A stretch of DNA of 64,000 nucleotides, taken from contig NZ_NRQR01000018.1 in the NCBI RefSeq assembly GCF_002849595.1, positions 1-64,000 of the forward strand. Reading direction: 5' to 3'. The notes below the pieces were generated by a model. The model had not been told where the DNA came from and did no database searches. It saw only the letters and a list, made by a program, of their open reading frames with translations. The number at the start of each line of letters is the position of its first letter. The stretch's first letter is position 1. A program made the position numbers and the translations under genes. Shown one piece after another: positions 38,983-51,360 of the stretch. This stretch comes from Luteimonas rhizosphaerae (GTDB taxonomy: Bacteria > Pseudomonadota > Gammaproteobacteria > Xanthomonadales > Xanthomonadaceae).

Positions 38983-39173
38983 CGCGAGGTCACGCGGATC
39001 GCCGATTGCCGATTGCCGGAGTGGCGCATCGTCGCGACCGGGGTGGAGACGACCGCGCATTCCGGGCGATGCCGACCATGCGACGCCTGCACTGCATCGC
39101 GTCCGCGTTAGCATCGCCAGCTGGACGCGTCCTGCCCGGGTGCCGGATGCGCATGACCCACTGGAGTTGCCCG

Positions 39174-40940
39174 ATGTTCCGTCTGCTGCTGTCGATCCTG
39201 CTGTTGCTGTGCGCTGCGCCCCTGCTGGCGCAGGAACGCATCCTGTCCTACGACAGCGATCTGCAACTCGATGCGGACGGCAGTCTCGATGTCACCGAGC
39301 GCATCCGCGTGCGGGCGGAGGGCGAGAACATCCGCCGCGGCATCTACCGCACGTTCCCGACGCGCTACAAGGACCGGCTCGGCAACCGCATCGCGGTCGA
39401 TTTTGAGATGCTGGGCCTGCAGCGTGACGGGCAGCCGGAGCCGTTCTTCATCGAGAACCTGGCCAACGGCGTGCGCATCAACACCGGCAACGACGATGTC
39501 CTGCCGGTGCCGGCCGAGTTCACCTACACGCTGCGCTACCGCGTGACGCGGCAGATCGGGTTCTTCGACACCCACGACGAGCTGTACTGGAACGCGATCG
39601 GCACCGGCTGGGACTTCCCGATCGACACCGGCAGCGCGACGCTGCGCCTGCCCCGGGCCGTGCCCGCGGCCGACCTGCTGGCGGAATGCTGGACCGGTCC
39701 GCAGGGCTCGCGTGCGCAGGCCTGCCGTGCGGCGGTCACGGCGCCGGGCGAGGCGCGCTGGACGCTGACTGAACCGCTGCAACCGGGCGAAGGCCTCACG
39801 ACGACGCTGGCGTTCCCCAAGGGGCTGATCCCCGAGCCGACGCGCAACCAGCGCCTGCTGTGGCTGCTCGACGACAATCGCGCGGCGTTGATCGCGCTGG
39901 CCGGGCTGCTCGCGATGTTGGTGTTCGGCGTGCTGCGCTGGCGCCAGGTGGGTCGCGACCCCAAGCCGGGCACGGTCGTCGTGACCTACGATCCGCCCGA
40001 CGCGCTGCCGCCGGCGACGCTGCGCTACATCGAGAAGAATCACGTCGACACGCGCGCGTTCTCGGCGGACGTGCTGGCGCTGGCCGTGGCCGGACACGTG
40101 ACCGTGCATCGCGAGGGCAAGTTGCTGGACGAGGACTGGCACGTCGCGCGTGCATCCGGTGGCGGCACGCTCGATGCCGGGCAGCAGGCGCTGCTCGCGG
40201 ACCTGTTCAAGACCGGCGACACGCTGGCCTTCGACAAGAAGAACGCCAGCCGCATGCAGACGATCCTCGCGGCCCACCAGCGGCGCATCAAGCAGGCGAT
40301 GGGCACGCGCTTCCGGCAGGGACTCTACAAGTACAACGCCGGCAGCATCGGCGCGATGGCGCTGATCGCACTGGCGTTCTCGGTCGCGGCGGTCGTGTTC
40401 GGCGTCGGCACGGGCACCGGCCTGGTCCTGGCGATTCCGGTGATCGGGGCGATGGTCGTGACGTTCATCGTGTTCGCGTTCCTGTTGCCGGCGATCACGC
40501 CGGAAGGCCGCGCAATGCGCGATCGCATCGAAGGCTTCCGCCGTTACCTCACCGTCGCCGACAAGCAGGACCTGCAGCGCCTGCAGGGCCCGGGCGACGC
40601 CGAACCCACATTGGACGCGGGACGCTTCGAATTCCTGTTGCCCTACGCGGTGGCGCTGGAGGTCGAAGATGCATGGACGCAGAAGTTCACCGCCGCCGTC
40701 GGCAGCGCCGCCGTCGCCGCCGCGACCTCGTCGATCGCCTGGTACCACGCGACCGGCCGCGGCGGCGGCACCGGCATCGGCGATATTGCCGGTTTCAGCA
40801 AGGCAATCGGCAGCGGCTTCGCCTCGCAGATCGCCTCGTCCGCGTCACCGCCCGGTAGCTCGTCGGGCAGTTCGTTCGGTGGCGGTGGTGGCGGGTCTTC
40901 GGGTGGCGGCGGTGGGGGCGGGGGTGGTGGCGGGCGCTGA
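39174..40940 (+). CDS. DUF2207 predicted membrane protein
   Basis: 588 residues. Signal peptide (1-20, ending LLAQ), then an exported beta-rich DUF2207 domain (about 25-210: DADGSLDVTERIRVRAEGEN without its flanks, and RRGIYRTFPTRY), a membrane helix at about 222-242, a cytoplasmic region, two more helices around 400-445, and a C-terminal tail of Gly and Ser only. The poly-Gly tail is typical of the family. The ATG at 39174 is preceded by GGAG. Function unknown. Confidence 0.85.
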   Translation: MFRLLLSILLLLCAAPLLAQERILSYDSDLQLDADGSLDVTERIRVRAEGENIRRGIYRTFPTRYKDRLGNRIAVDFEMLGLQRDGQPEPFFIENLANGVRINTGNDDVLPVPAEFTYTLRYRVTRQIGFFDTHDELYWNAIGTGWDFPIDTGSATLRLPRAVPAADLLAECWTGPQGSRAQACRAAVTAPGEARWTLTEPLQPGEGLTTTLAFPKGLIPEPTRNQRLLWLLDDNRAALIALAGLLAMLVFGVLRWRQVGRDPKPGTVVVTYDPPDALPPATLRYIEKNHVDTRAFSADVLALAVAGHVTVHREGKLLDEDWHVARASGGGTLDAGQQALLADLFKTGDTLAFDKKNASRMQTILAAHQRRIKQAMGTRFRQGLYKYNAGSIGAMALIALAFSVAAVVFGVGTGTGLVLAIPVIGAMVVTFIVFAFLLPAITPEGRAMRDRIEGFRRYLTVADKQDLQRLQGPGDAEPTLDAGRFEFLLPYAVALEVEDAWTQKFTAAVGSAAVAAATSSIAWYHATGRGGGTGIGDIAGFSKAIGSGFASQIASSASPPGSSSGSSFGGGGGGSSGGGGGGGGGGGR

Positions 40941-41077
40941 AGACAGAAGCGTCGCGGGAAGTGCCCTCACGCATTTCTCCCATCGGGCGCGATCGCAGCA
41001 CCAGGTGCCCGCGTGAGCGAGACCTTCGGGTTGCCGGGCCCGGTACCGGCCGTCGAGCCGGCGTTCTCCGGTAGCGC

Positions 41078-44290
<3,213 letters not shown>

Positions 44291-44356
44291 TTAGTGCAGC
44301 GCCCAGCCGCTGCACGGACATTTGCGATTTCCCGTTGTGTCGACAGCTTCCTTCAC

Positions 44357-44465
44357 CGTCATTCCCGCGCAGGCGGGAATCCAGTGACTTCCGTGACGGC
44401 ATTAGGTGGTCTGAGGCGAGAACGAAAAGCGAAGTCCCTGGATTCCCGCCTGCGCGGGAATGACG
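44357..44465. repeat. inverted REP pair inside the czc operon
   Basis: CGTCATTCCCGCGCAGGCGG(GAATCCAG) at 44357-44384 and its near-perfect inverse CTGGATTCCCGCCTGCGCGG(GAATGACG) at 44438-44465, separated by 53 bases. Each unit is itself a hairpin. A related single unit lies at 27121. Confidence 0.85.
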
Positions 44466-44520
44466 AGGCCCGAGTGGTCCGGGAAGCCTCAGGGCCCCGC
44501 ACGATCTGAGCACCGCACCC

Positions 44521-45510
44521 TCAATGCGCATGACCCGCTCCCGCCTTCTCCAGATCCGCCTTGATCGTGTAGCTCTGTTCGATCACCACGTCCTCGCCCA
44601 CCGCCATGCCCTCGACGATCTCGACCCGTCGCGCATCGCGCCTCCCGAGCGTCACCGTGCGTTTCTCGTAGCGATCGCCCTCGCGCACGAACACCACGTC
44701 GCGGCCGTCCATCTGTTGCAAAGCGGTCAGCGGCACGACGAGATCCGCCGGCTGCGTCGACACGGTGACCATCGCGCGCACGGCCGAGCCGGGGCGCCAC
44801 TGGCCATCAGCGTTGTCGAGCGTGGCGCGGGCGATCGTGCTCTGGCTCGCGGTCGCGGTGCCGGGCAGGACGCGGTCGATGCGCGTGTCGGCAGTCGCGC
44901 CGTCGCCGAGGCGGCTGATCGTCACCGGCGAGCCGGCGGCGAGATGCTCGGCATCGCGGCCGAACACATGCAGGTCGACCCACAGCGTCGACAGGTCGGC
45001 GATCTCGTACAGCACCGCGCCCTCGCCGGCGCTCTGGCCAACGGACGCATTGCGCGCGAGCACCGTGCCGCTGATCGGCGCGGTGACCGTGTACGTCGAC
45101 AGACTGAGGTTGCTCTCGATCGTCGCCAGCACTTGGCCGGCGCGCACGCGGTCGCCGACTTCGGCGTGCAGGCGGCGGATCGGGCCTGGGAAGCGTGCGG
45201 TCACGCGGGCGTTGCCGGTTTCCAGCGTGGTCAGCAGGCCTTGCACTTCGTGCTGGTCGGCGATCGTGCCGGCCGCGGCGGGTGCGACGCGGATGCCGAC
45301 GTCGTCGGCGATATCAGCCGCGATGGTCGTGGCGTCGTCTGCATGCGCGTCGTCTTCGTGCCCGTCATCGGCATGGTCGTCCGTGGATACCTCGGCAGGC
45401 GCGCCGGTTGTGTCGGCGGCAGGCGTGGTCGACGGCGCGCTGCACGCGGGCAGTCCCAGCATCAGTGCGAGGGTGAGCGGCGCCGCGGCGACATGTTTGA
45501 ACGTCCTCAT
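44521..45510 (-). CDS. czcB: efflux RND periplasmic adaptor, CzcB family
   Basis: 329 residues. Lipoprotein signal with lipobox LPAC (Cys23), a metal-binding stretch rich in His and Asp (about 44-60: DDHADDGHEDDAHADD), then membrane-fusion domains: a biotinyl-lipoyl half (VGDRVRAGQVLATIES), a second half (VTAPISGTVLARNASVGQ) and a beta-barrel/membrane-proximal region. It ends in GHAH. The ATG at 45510 overlaps the czcC stop by 4 bases. It joins CzcA to CzcC. Confidence 0.92.
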   Translation of the reverse strand: MRTFKHVAAAPLTLALMLGLPACSAPSTTPAADTTGAPAEVSTDDHADDGHEDDAHADDATTIAADIADDVGIRVAPAAAGTIADQHEVQGLLTTLETGNARVTARFPGPIRRLHAEVGDRVRAGQVLATIESNLSLSTYTVTAPISGTVLARNASVGQSAGEGAVLYEIADLSTLWVDLHVFGRDAEHLAAGSPVTISRLGDGATADTRIDRVLPGTATASQSTIARATLDNADGQWRPGSAVRAMVTVSTQPADLVVPLTALQQMDGRDVVFVREGDRYEKRTVTLGRRDARRVEIVEGMAVGEDVVIEQSYTIKADLEKAGAGHAH

Positions 45511-46802
45511 CGGGCGTCTCCTTCGAACGGTGTGGGCGTCGCGGTCGCGACGACGAGGGACTGGCCGGTCAGGCGCTGCAGTTCGATCAGGGCGATCTGC
45601 GCGGCTTCGGCGGCGTCGAGTTGCTGGCGCTGCGCATCGCTGCGCGCGTCCTGCAGTTGCGACCATTCGAGAGACGACACGGCGCCCGCGCGCCACGCGT
45701 GTTCGGTGGCGCTGGCGGCACGGGTCAGACGCGGCAGGACATCGCGCGCGAGCAGCGAGACGGCCGTCTGCGCGACGCGATACCGGCCGTGTGCTTCGGC
45801 CAGGGTGGCCTGCAGCGCACGCTCCCCGGCGTCGCGTTCGATCGAGACGAGGGCCAGCTCCGCCGCCGCCGCGCGCATGCCGGGCTGCGCGCGCGTGCGA
45901 CTGCCGAGCGGCACGACGAAGCCGCTGACCAGCGAGGTATCGCCATTCTCGCGCTGATGGCGGATGCCGGCCTGCCATCCGATGTCGGGCGTGGCGTCGC
46001 TGCGCGCGAGCTGCAGTCGTGCTTCTGCGATGCTTTCACGATCGTTGAACTGCAGCAGCTCGGGCGATCGCGCGAGCAGGGCGCGCAGCGCGTCGAGATC
46101 GGCGATGTCGGGCAGCGCCAGCGGGTCGCCTTCGACGATGTCGAAGGCACCCTCCGGATCACCCCACAGCATCGATAGGCTGCGCTGCGCGGTCTCGATC
46201 TCCTGTCGCGCATTGGCAGCCAGCAGTTCGGCCTGCGCCTGCGCCGCCTGTGCGGTCAGCACGACCGCTTCGGGGGATGCGCCTGCCGCGAAGCGCTGGC
46301 GCGCGGATGCAACGAAGCGCGTACGTTGCGCGACATCGGCCTGAGCGATGGCCAAGCGACGCGTCGCGATGACGATGGCGAGATGCCGACGCGCGGTTTC
46401 GGCCAGCAGATCGACGCGCGCGGTTTCGCGTTGCAGGGCGAGCGCATCGATGCGGGTCTGTGCGAGCGCGCGTCGTGCATCGGGTTTGCCGCCGCGTTCG
46501 AACACACCGGCGAGCGTCAGCGTGGTTTCGAGCGTGCGGGCAGGGGAAGCGAGGCCGAGGTTCTCGATCTCGATGCCGGCCTCCAGCGGCGGTCGTTGCG
46601 CAGCGACCTCGCGTTCGGCATCGAACACCGCGCGCTGGCCGTCGAACAGACGCAGATCCGGGTGGGCCTGCGCGACACGCGCGAACGCGTCATCGAGGGT
46701 CAGGCCCTGCGCGCTTTCGCGCACGGGCAGGGGCGCCGACTGCGCGGCCACAAGGCACGGCGCAGCGGCGAGGGCGGCCAGGGCCGCCAATCGCAACAAC
46801 AT
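45507..46802 (-). CDS. czcC: outer-membrane efflux channel, CzcC/TolC family
   Basis: 431 residues. Signal peptide (about 1-20, LVAAQ) and two TolC-type helical repeats (AFARVAQAHPDLRLFDGQ at the start; LEWSQLQDARSDAQRQQLDA near the end). First of the three structural czc genes; stop overlaps czcB start. Confidence 0.9.
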   Translation of the reverse strand: MLLRLAALAALAAAPCLVAAQSAPLPVRESAQGLTLDDAFARVAQAHPDLRLFDGQRAVFDAEREVAAQRPPLEAGIEIENLGLASPARTLETTLTLAGVFERGGKPDARRALAQTRIDALALQRETARVDLLAETARRHLAIVIATRRLAIAQADVAQRTRFVASARQRFAAGASPEAVVLTAQAAQAQAELLAANARQEIETAQRSLSMLWGDPEGAFDIVEGDPLALPDIADLDALRALLARSPELLQFNDRESIAEARLQLARSDATPDIGWQAGIRHQRENGDTSLVSGFVVPLGSRTRAQPGMRAAAAELALVSIERDAGERALQATLAEAHGRYRVAQTAVSLLARDVLPRLTRAASATEHAWRAGAVSSLEWSQLQDARSDAQRQQLDAAEAAQIALIELQRLTGQSLVVATATPTPFEGDAR

Positions 46803-46856
46803 GGGAATGCTCCAATTTCGGGATGACGAAAAGCCGGCTTCAGGCCGGCGCGGGCG

Positions 46857-47222
46857 TCATGCGGAAATCGGCGGGCGCAGCAGGGAATCGGGCCGGCGCG
46901 TCGGTGCGGTGTGGGCCACAGCCGCCTCGAAAGGCTGTGCAGACGCAGGGCCGATCATCGTCGGTGTGGCCGGCAGCGCCGAGGTGTGACCGCCGCAGGT
47001 CGCGCAATGCATCGCGGCATGCAGCAGGCCGGCGGCGCCGTCGTCTTCATCGCCCGCATCGGCATGTCCGATGTCGTGCGTGTGAGCGGTCCTTCCGGCG
47101 TCGTGGAACAGGTCGTGGGTGCTGCCGATCGCCGCCAGCACCGGCGCGCCGATCACGCCCAGCACCAGCAGCGCCAGCAACAGCAGGCGCGTCCAATGGG
47201 CGGGGGTGGGGCGACGGAACAT
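46857..47222 (-). CDS. His-rich exported protein, CzcI-like
   Basis: 121 residues. A hydrophobic segment (about 12-32) acts as signal or anchor. It is followed by a His/Asp-rich stretch (STHDLFHDAGRTAHTHDIGH) and an HCATCGGH motif that could bind metal. It lies 55 bases upstream of czcC on the same strand. Short His-rich exported proteins in this place are called CzcI and affect the operon's metal response; the match here is by position and composition, not clear sequence identity. Confidence 0.65.
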   Translation of the reverse strand: MFRRPTPAHWTRLLLLALLVLGVIGAPVLAAIGSTHDLFHDAGRTAHTHDIGHADAGDEDDGAAGLLHAAMHCATCGGHTSALPATPTMIGPASAQPFEAAVAHTAPTRRPDSLLRPPISA

Positions 47223-47370
47223 CGGCGCAGGGTAGTGGCCGCATGCCGCGTTACACAATTCCAGCGATCGCCGCTGCAGGCCGCGTCGGGCGCGATGGTC
47301 GCGCGCCGCCGCGTTTCGCGTTGGGTCTGGAGACACCGGCGATTCCGCGCCGGGACCTCCGGGGATCGTC

Positions 47371-47991
47371 ATGCGTCGTCTCGTCATCCGCGCGGCCTGC
47401 GGGCTCGCACTGCTGCCTGCATTCGCGCCATCGCTGTCGGCCGCGCCGCCGTTCAGTCCCGAACTGGTCGCGGCGTTCGCGGACTGGCAACCGCCCGACA
47501 TCTCGCAGGTCACCCGCCTGTGTGCGCAGCCGTTCGAGAACAGCGGCAGCTTCGTGCTGCAGCCGCGGGTCACCGCCGGGGGCGCCGCCTCGGATTTCAT
47601 TCCCGCAGACCGCCATCTGGAGATCCGCGAGGTCCGCGCGACGCTGCGCGGTCCCGGGCTGCGGGCCGGCGATCTGGCGGTGAGCGTGGATGGCGAGAGC
47701 GGCTGGTACGGCATGCGGCGCGAGGGGGCTGCGATCGTCTGGACCGCGGCGGCGGACGGGCCGCTGCATGCCGACCGCGGCAGCCGCATCAAGTTCGTCG
47801 CCTATCGCGACGCGGAGACGGATCGCGCGGTGAGCGGCGATTACCGGATGCGCGGCTGCCTCGTCGCACGCGTGCCGTCGCGGCTGACGCGGCCCGATCT
47901 CGACGTGCCGCGGTTGCCGGAGAAGCGGCTGACGCCGCTGGAGCCTGTGGAACGGGTGCCGCTGCGTCGCGAGGGGATGCGCGGCCGCTGA
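47371..47991 (+). CDS. exported protein of unknown function
   Basis: 206 residues. Signal peptide (about 1-25, ending LSAAP), two cysteines likely to form a disulfide (LCAQPF and GCLVAR), and a beta-rich mature region. Pro/Arg-rich end (LPEKRLTPLEPVERVPL). No family recognised. Divergent from the czc leader gene and convergent with parB. Confidence 0.7.
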   Translation: MRRLVIRAACGLALLPAFAPSLSAAPPFSPELVAAFADWQPPDISQVTRLCAQPFENSGSFVLQPRVTAGGAASDFIPADRHLEIREVRATLRGPGLRAGDLAVSVDGESGWYGMRREGAAIVWTAAADGPLHADRGSRIKFVAYRDAETDRAVSGDYRMRGCLVARVPSRLTRPDLDVPRLPEKRLTPLEPVERVPLRREGMRGR

Positions 47992-48035
47992 CGCGCAGCG
48001 CATGGGCTGCGGCGTCCGCGAAACGGGCGATTCGA

Positions 48036-48962
48036 TCAGCGCTGCGCGCGCAGCCGCTCCAGCACGCCGTCGAGGGTGTCGAGGCTGCTGTAGTGGATCA
48101 CCAGCCGGCCCTTGTTGCCGCGGCCGTTGGCGATCGATACGCGGGTGCCGAGCGATTCCGACAGCTCGTTCTCGAGCGAGGCGATGTCGGCCTGCGGGCG
48201 CGCCTTGGCACGTGCGGCGGTGCGGGTGTTGCCGCCCGGCACCTTGCCGGCGGCGAACTGCTGCGCGCGGTGTTCGACTTCGCGCACCGACCAGCCGTGC
48301 TCGACGGCCTCGGACGCGAGCCGGCTGGCGAGCTCCGGCGACAGCGTCAGCAGCGCGCGGGCGTGGCCCATCTCGAGCTGCTTGGATTCGACCAGGATGC
48401 GGATCGCGGTGGGCAGTTCCAGCAGGCGCAGCAGGTTGGACACGGCGGCGCGGGAGCGGCCGACGGCCTCGGCGGCCTGCGCATGGGTCAGGTCGAATTC
48501 GTCGATCAGGCGCTGCAGCGCGGTGGCTTCTTCCAGCGGATTGAGGTCTTCGCGCTGGATGTTCTCGATCAGCGCCATCGCGACGACCGTGCGGTCCTCG
48601 ACGTTGCGCACGACCACCGGAATCTCGGTCAGGCCCGCCTGCTTCGACGCGCGCCAGCGACGCTCGCCGGCGATGATCTCGAAGGTACGGTCGGGCAGCG
48701 GCCGCACGACGATCGGCTGGATCACGCCCTGCGCCTTGATCGACTCGGCCAGCTCGGTGAGCTTGTCGGCGTCCCAGTGCTTGCGCGGCTGGTACTTGCC
48801 GGCGATCAGCGCGTCGACCGGCAGCGTGCGCAGCGTGTCCTGCTCGGTGGCTTCCAGCACCGGCGCCTCGGCGGCGGCCTTGGGGCCGAGCAGGGCTTCG
48901 AGGCCGCGCCCGAGGCCGCGCTTCTTCGCCGGTGCCTTCGCCGGCGTCTTGGGCGTCGTCAT
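48036..48962 (-). CDS. parB: chromosome-partitioning protein ParB
   Basis: 308 residues. Basic N-terminal start KRGLGRGLEALLG, then the CTPase/ParB domain (KYQPRKHWD; GVIQPIVVRP; EIIAGERRWRASK), the helix-turn-helix LTHAQAAEAVGRSRAAVSNLL, and a C-terminal dimer domain. The ATG at 48962 overlaps parA by 4 bases. It loads on parS sites; no parS was found within the window. Confidence 0.95.
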   Translation of the reverse strand: MTTPKTPAKAPAKKRGLGRGLEALLGPKAAAEAPVLEATEQDTLRTLPVDALIAGKYQPRKHWDADKLTELAESIKAQGVIQPIVVRPLPDRTFEIIAGERRWRASKQAGLTEIPVVVRNVEDRTVVAMALIENIQREDLNPLEEATALQRLIDEFDLTHAQAAEAVGRSRAAVSNLLRLLELPTAIRILVESKQLEMGHARALLTLSPELASRLASEAVEHGWSVREVEHRAQQFAAGKVPGGNTRTAARAKARPQADIASLENELSESLGTRVSIANGRGNKGRLVIHYSSLDTLDGVLERLRAQR

Positions 48963-49774
48963 GCCGCGGTCTCCGTCCCTGTGATGTCCGGCGTGGCCGC
49001 CGTCTGGTCGCGCTCGCGCTGGCGGCGCACGATCTCGCCGGCCAAGCCGAGATAGGCGATCGCGCCGCGCGAGGCCTTGTCGTAGCCGACGATGCTCTGG
49101 CCGTGGCTCGGCGCTTCGGCGAGACGCACGTTGCGCGGCACGATGGTGCGGAACACCTTGTCGCCGAAATGGTTGGTCAGCTCGGCCGAGACCGCGTTGG
49201 CGAGGTTGTTGCGCACGTCGAACATGGTGCGCAGCACGCCCTCGACCTCGAGGCCGGGATTGAGGTTCTGCTTGATCGCGTCGATGGTCTGCAGCAGCGC
49301 GGTCAGGCCTTCCAGCGCGTAGTACTCGCACTGCATCGGCACCAGCACCGAGTCGGCCGCGGTCAACGCGTTGAGCGTCAGCAGCGACAGCGCCGGCGGG
49401 CAGTCGATGAGGATGTAGTCGTACTGGCCGCGCAGCGGTTCGAGCGCGCGCTTGAGGCGCTGCTCGCGGCCTTCCTGGTCCATCAGCTCGAGCTCGGCCG
49501 CGGTCAGGTCGGTGTTGCCGGGAATCAGGTCGACGTCTTCCTCGGTCTGCACGATCGTGTCGATCGCCTCGACCTCGCCCAGCAGCACGTCGCAGGTCGA
49601 CGCGTGCACGAGGGTCTTGTCGATGCCCACGCCCATCGTCGCGTTGCCCTGCGAATCGAGGTCCACCAGCAGCACGCGCTTGGGCGTGCGGGCCAGGGCC
49701 GCCGCCAGGTTCACGGCCGTCGTCGTCTTGCCGACGCCGCCTTTCTGGTTGGCAATGGCGATGATGCGGGCCAT
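48959..49774 (-). CDS. parA: chromosome-partitioning ATPase ParA
   Basis: 271 residues. Deviant Walker A KGGVGKTT (11-18), Walker B YILIDCPPAL and LVDLDSQGN. It moves ParB-parS complexes. It lies downstream of rsmG (197-base gap) and overlaps parB, the conserved rsmG-parA-parB order. Confidence 0.95.
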   Translation of the reverse strand: MARIIAIANQKGGVGKTTTAVNLAAALARTPKRVLLVDLDSQGNATMGVGIDKTLVHASTCDVLLGEVEAIDTIVQTEEDVDLIPGNTDLTAAELELMDQEGREQRLKRALEPLRGQYDYILIDCPPALSLLTLNALTAADSVLVPMQCEYYALEGLTALLQTIDAIKQNLNPGLEVEGVLRTMFDVRNNLANAVSAELTNHFGDKVFRTIVPRNVRLAEAPSHGQSIVGYDKASRGAIAYLGLAGEIVRRQRERDQTAATPDITGTETAA

Positions 49775-49971
49775 GGGCTCCGGGGGGGGTGAGGAAGGAA
49801 GTCCGGCTGGCGCGGGCGACGGCCGGACCGGGGATTATGCCCCCCACGGGTCGACGGGGGTAACCCGGGCCCGGCGGGTCGTGGCTGCGCGCTGCGGATG
49901 CGTGTGGGACCGGTCTCGGCGCGGGATCGGCCGTGCCGGACCGTTGCCGTCGTCGCCGGTGCGTCCGGCGC

Positions 49972-50610
49972 TCAGACGCGCGCGACGACCACCAGGTGCC
50001 GCTCGGCATCGAGGCCCGGCACCTGCAGCGGGTGCACCGCGGTCACGCTCCAGCCCGCCGGCAGCGCGGCGATCTCGTCGTCGGGGCGCACGCCCTTCAT
50101 CGCCAGCAGGCGGCCGTCGGCGGCGAGCAGGTGACCGCCGGCGGCGAGGATGTCGGGCAGGGTCGCGAGCGCCCGCGCGGTGATCGCGGCGAACGCGCCC
50201 GGCCGGTCGACCGCTTCGATCCGCGCCTCGGCGACCTCGGCATTGGCGAGCGTCAGCGTGCGCACGGCCTCGCGCAGGAAGCGCGCCTTCTTGCCGTTGG
50301 ATTCGACCAGGGTGACCCGCAGCGACGGCAGCGCGATCGCCAGTGGAATGCCCGGCAGGCCCGGACCGGTGCCGAGGTCGGCCAGCGTCGGCACGTCGGT
50401 CACGAAGGGCACCATCGCCAGCGAATCGAGCAGATGGCGCACGACCATGTCGTGCGGGTCGCGGATCGCGGTGAGGTTGTAGGTGCGGTTCCAGCGCGCC
50501 AGCAGCGCGAGATAGGCCAGCAGCGGCTCGGCGAGGGCGGGGTCGAGCTGCAGGGTGCGCAGCCCGGCCGTGAGGGTGTCGCGCAGCGCGGGATCGTCGG
50601 GTTCGCTCAT
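49972..50610 (-). CDS. rsmG: 16S rRNA (guanine527-N7)-methyltransferase
   Basis: 212 residues. SAM-binding motif [20 protein letters not shown] and [10 protein letters not shown] are characteristic of RsmG (GidB). I chose MSEPDD at 50610; an ATG three codons upstream is also possible. It methylates G527 of 16S rRNA; loss gives low-level streptomycin resistance in other species. Confidence 0.94.
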   Translation of the reverse strand: MSEPDDPALRDTLTAGLRTLQLDPALAEPLLAYLALLARWNRTYNLTAIRDPHDMVVRHLLDSLAMVPFVTDVPTLADLGTGPGLPGIPLAIALPSLRVTLVESNGKKARFLREAVRTLTLANAEVAEARIEAVDRPGAFAAITARALATLPDILAAGGHLLAADGRLLAMKGVRPDDEIAALPAGWSVTAVHPLQVPGLDAERHLVVVARV

Positions 50611-50649
50611 GGCGCGCATTGTAGAAGGCCGCGGTGCGGTGACGGGCGC

Positions 50650-51264
50650 TCAGGGGGCGACGCGCGTCGCGCGCCACGCCAGCGTCGCCAGATAGCCGGG
50701 CGCCGGGACGAACGCGTGCAGGGCCCAGTCGGCCGGCGTGCCGAGGGCCGGATCGCAGTCGACCAGCCGCCAGCGGTCGCCCTCGGCGGCGAAGCAGAGA
50801 CGATGCAGGCCGAACGACAGGCCGTGGCCGTGGGCCTTGAGCACGGCTTCCTTCGCGCACCACAGGCGTACGAACGCGGCCTCGGCCTCGGCCGGCGGCA
50901 AGCGTGCCAGCGCCGCCGCTTCCGACGGCGCGAAGAAGCGGTCCGCCAGCGCCATCGAGCGTGGCCGTGGCCGCAGCCATTCGATGTCGACGCCGACATC
51001 GACGCCGTCGCCGAGCGCGACCAGCAGATGCTCGCCGCTGTGGCTCCAGTTGGTGTCGAACCGGCCGCCGAGGTCCGCGCGACCGGCGACCGCGAGCTGC
51101 GGCCGGCCATAGGCATCGCGCTGCAGGCCGAGCGCATCGACCGGCACGCGCAGCGCGGCGGCGAGCCAGGGGCGGACCAGGGATTCGGCGCGCTGCCCGC
51201 GCCGGTAGTCGCGCCAGGCGCAGCGGACCGGGCCGGCCCGCAGGCTGTTGTGTTCGCTGAACAT
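50650..51264 (-). CDS. 4'-phosphopantetheinyl transferase (Sfp/HetI type)
   Basis: 204 residues. The magnesium-binding VGVDIEW (Asp93, Glu95) and LWCAKEAVLKAHG near residue 132 are the two signature motifs of Sfp-type PPTases. It attaches the phosphopantetheine arm to carrier proteins. It is divergent from the AMP-ligase gene with 96 bases between. In Xanthomonas a HetI-type PPTase is needed for the xanthomonadin pathway; the same role is likely but inferred. Confidence 0.9.
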   Translation of the reverse strand: MFSEHNSLRAGPVRCAWRDYRRGQRAESLVRPWLAAALRVPVDALGLQRDAYGRPQLAVAGRADLGGRFDTNWSHSGEHLLVALGDGVDVGVDIEWLRPRPRSMALADRFFAPSEAAALARLPPAEAEAAFVRLWCAKEAVLKAHGHGLSFGLHRLCFAAEGDRWRLVDCDPALGTPADWALHAFVPAPGYLATLAWRATRVAP

Positions 51265-51360
51265 CCCGCGTTTGGCGTCGGACAGGGCGCCCAGCGTAAG
51301 CTAAAAGGCGGTTTCGACGCGCCGTTCCGGGCGCGCGGACGCGTCAGGAGCGAAGGATCG

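Noticed and set aside
39108..40748. 546-residue frame opposite the DUF2207 gene
   Set aside because: Antisense shadow; the DUF2207 product has signal peptide, domain and membrane helices that explain the region.
49775..49971. parS or origin of replication beside rsmG-parAB
   Set aside because: No TGTTTCACGTGAAACA-like palindrome and no DnaA-box cluster could be seen; dnaA and mnmG are not in the window.
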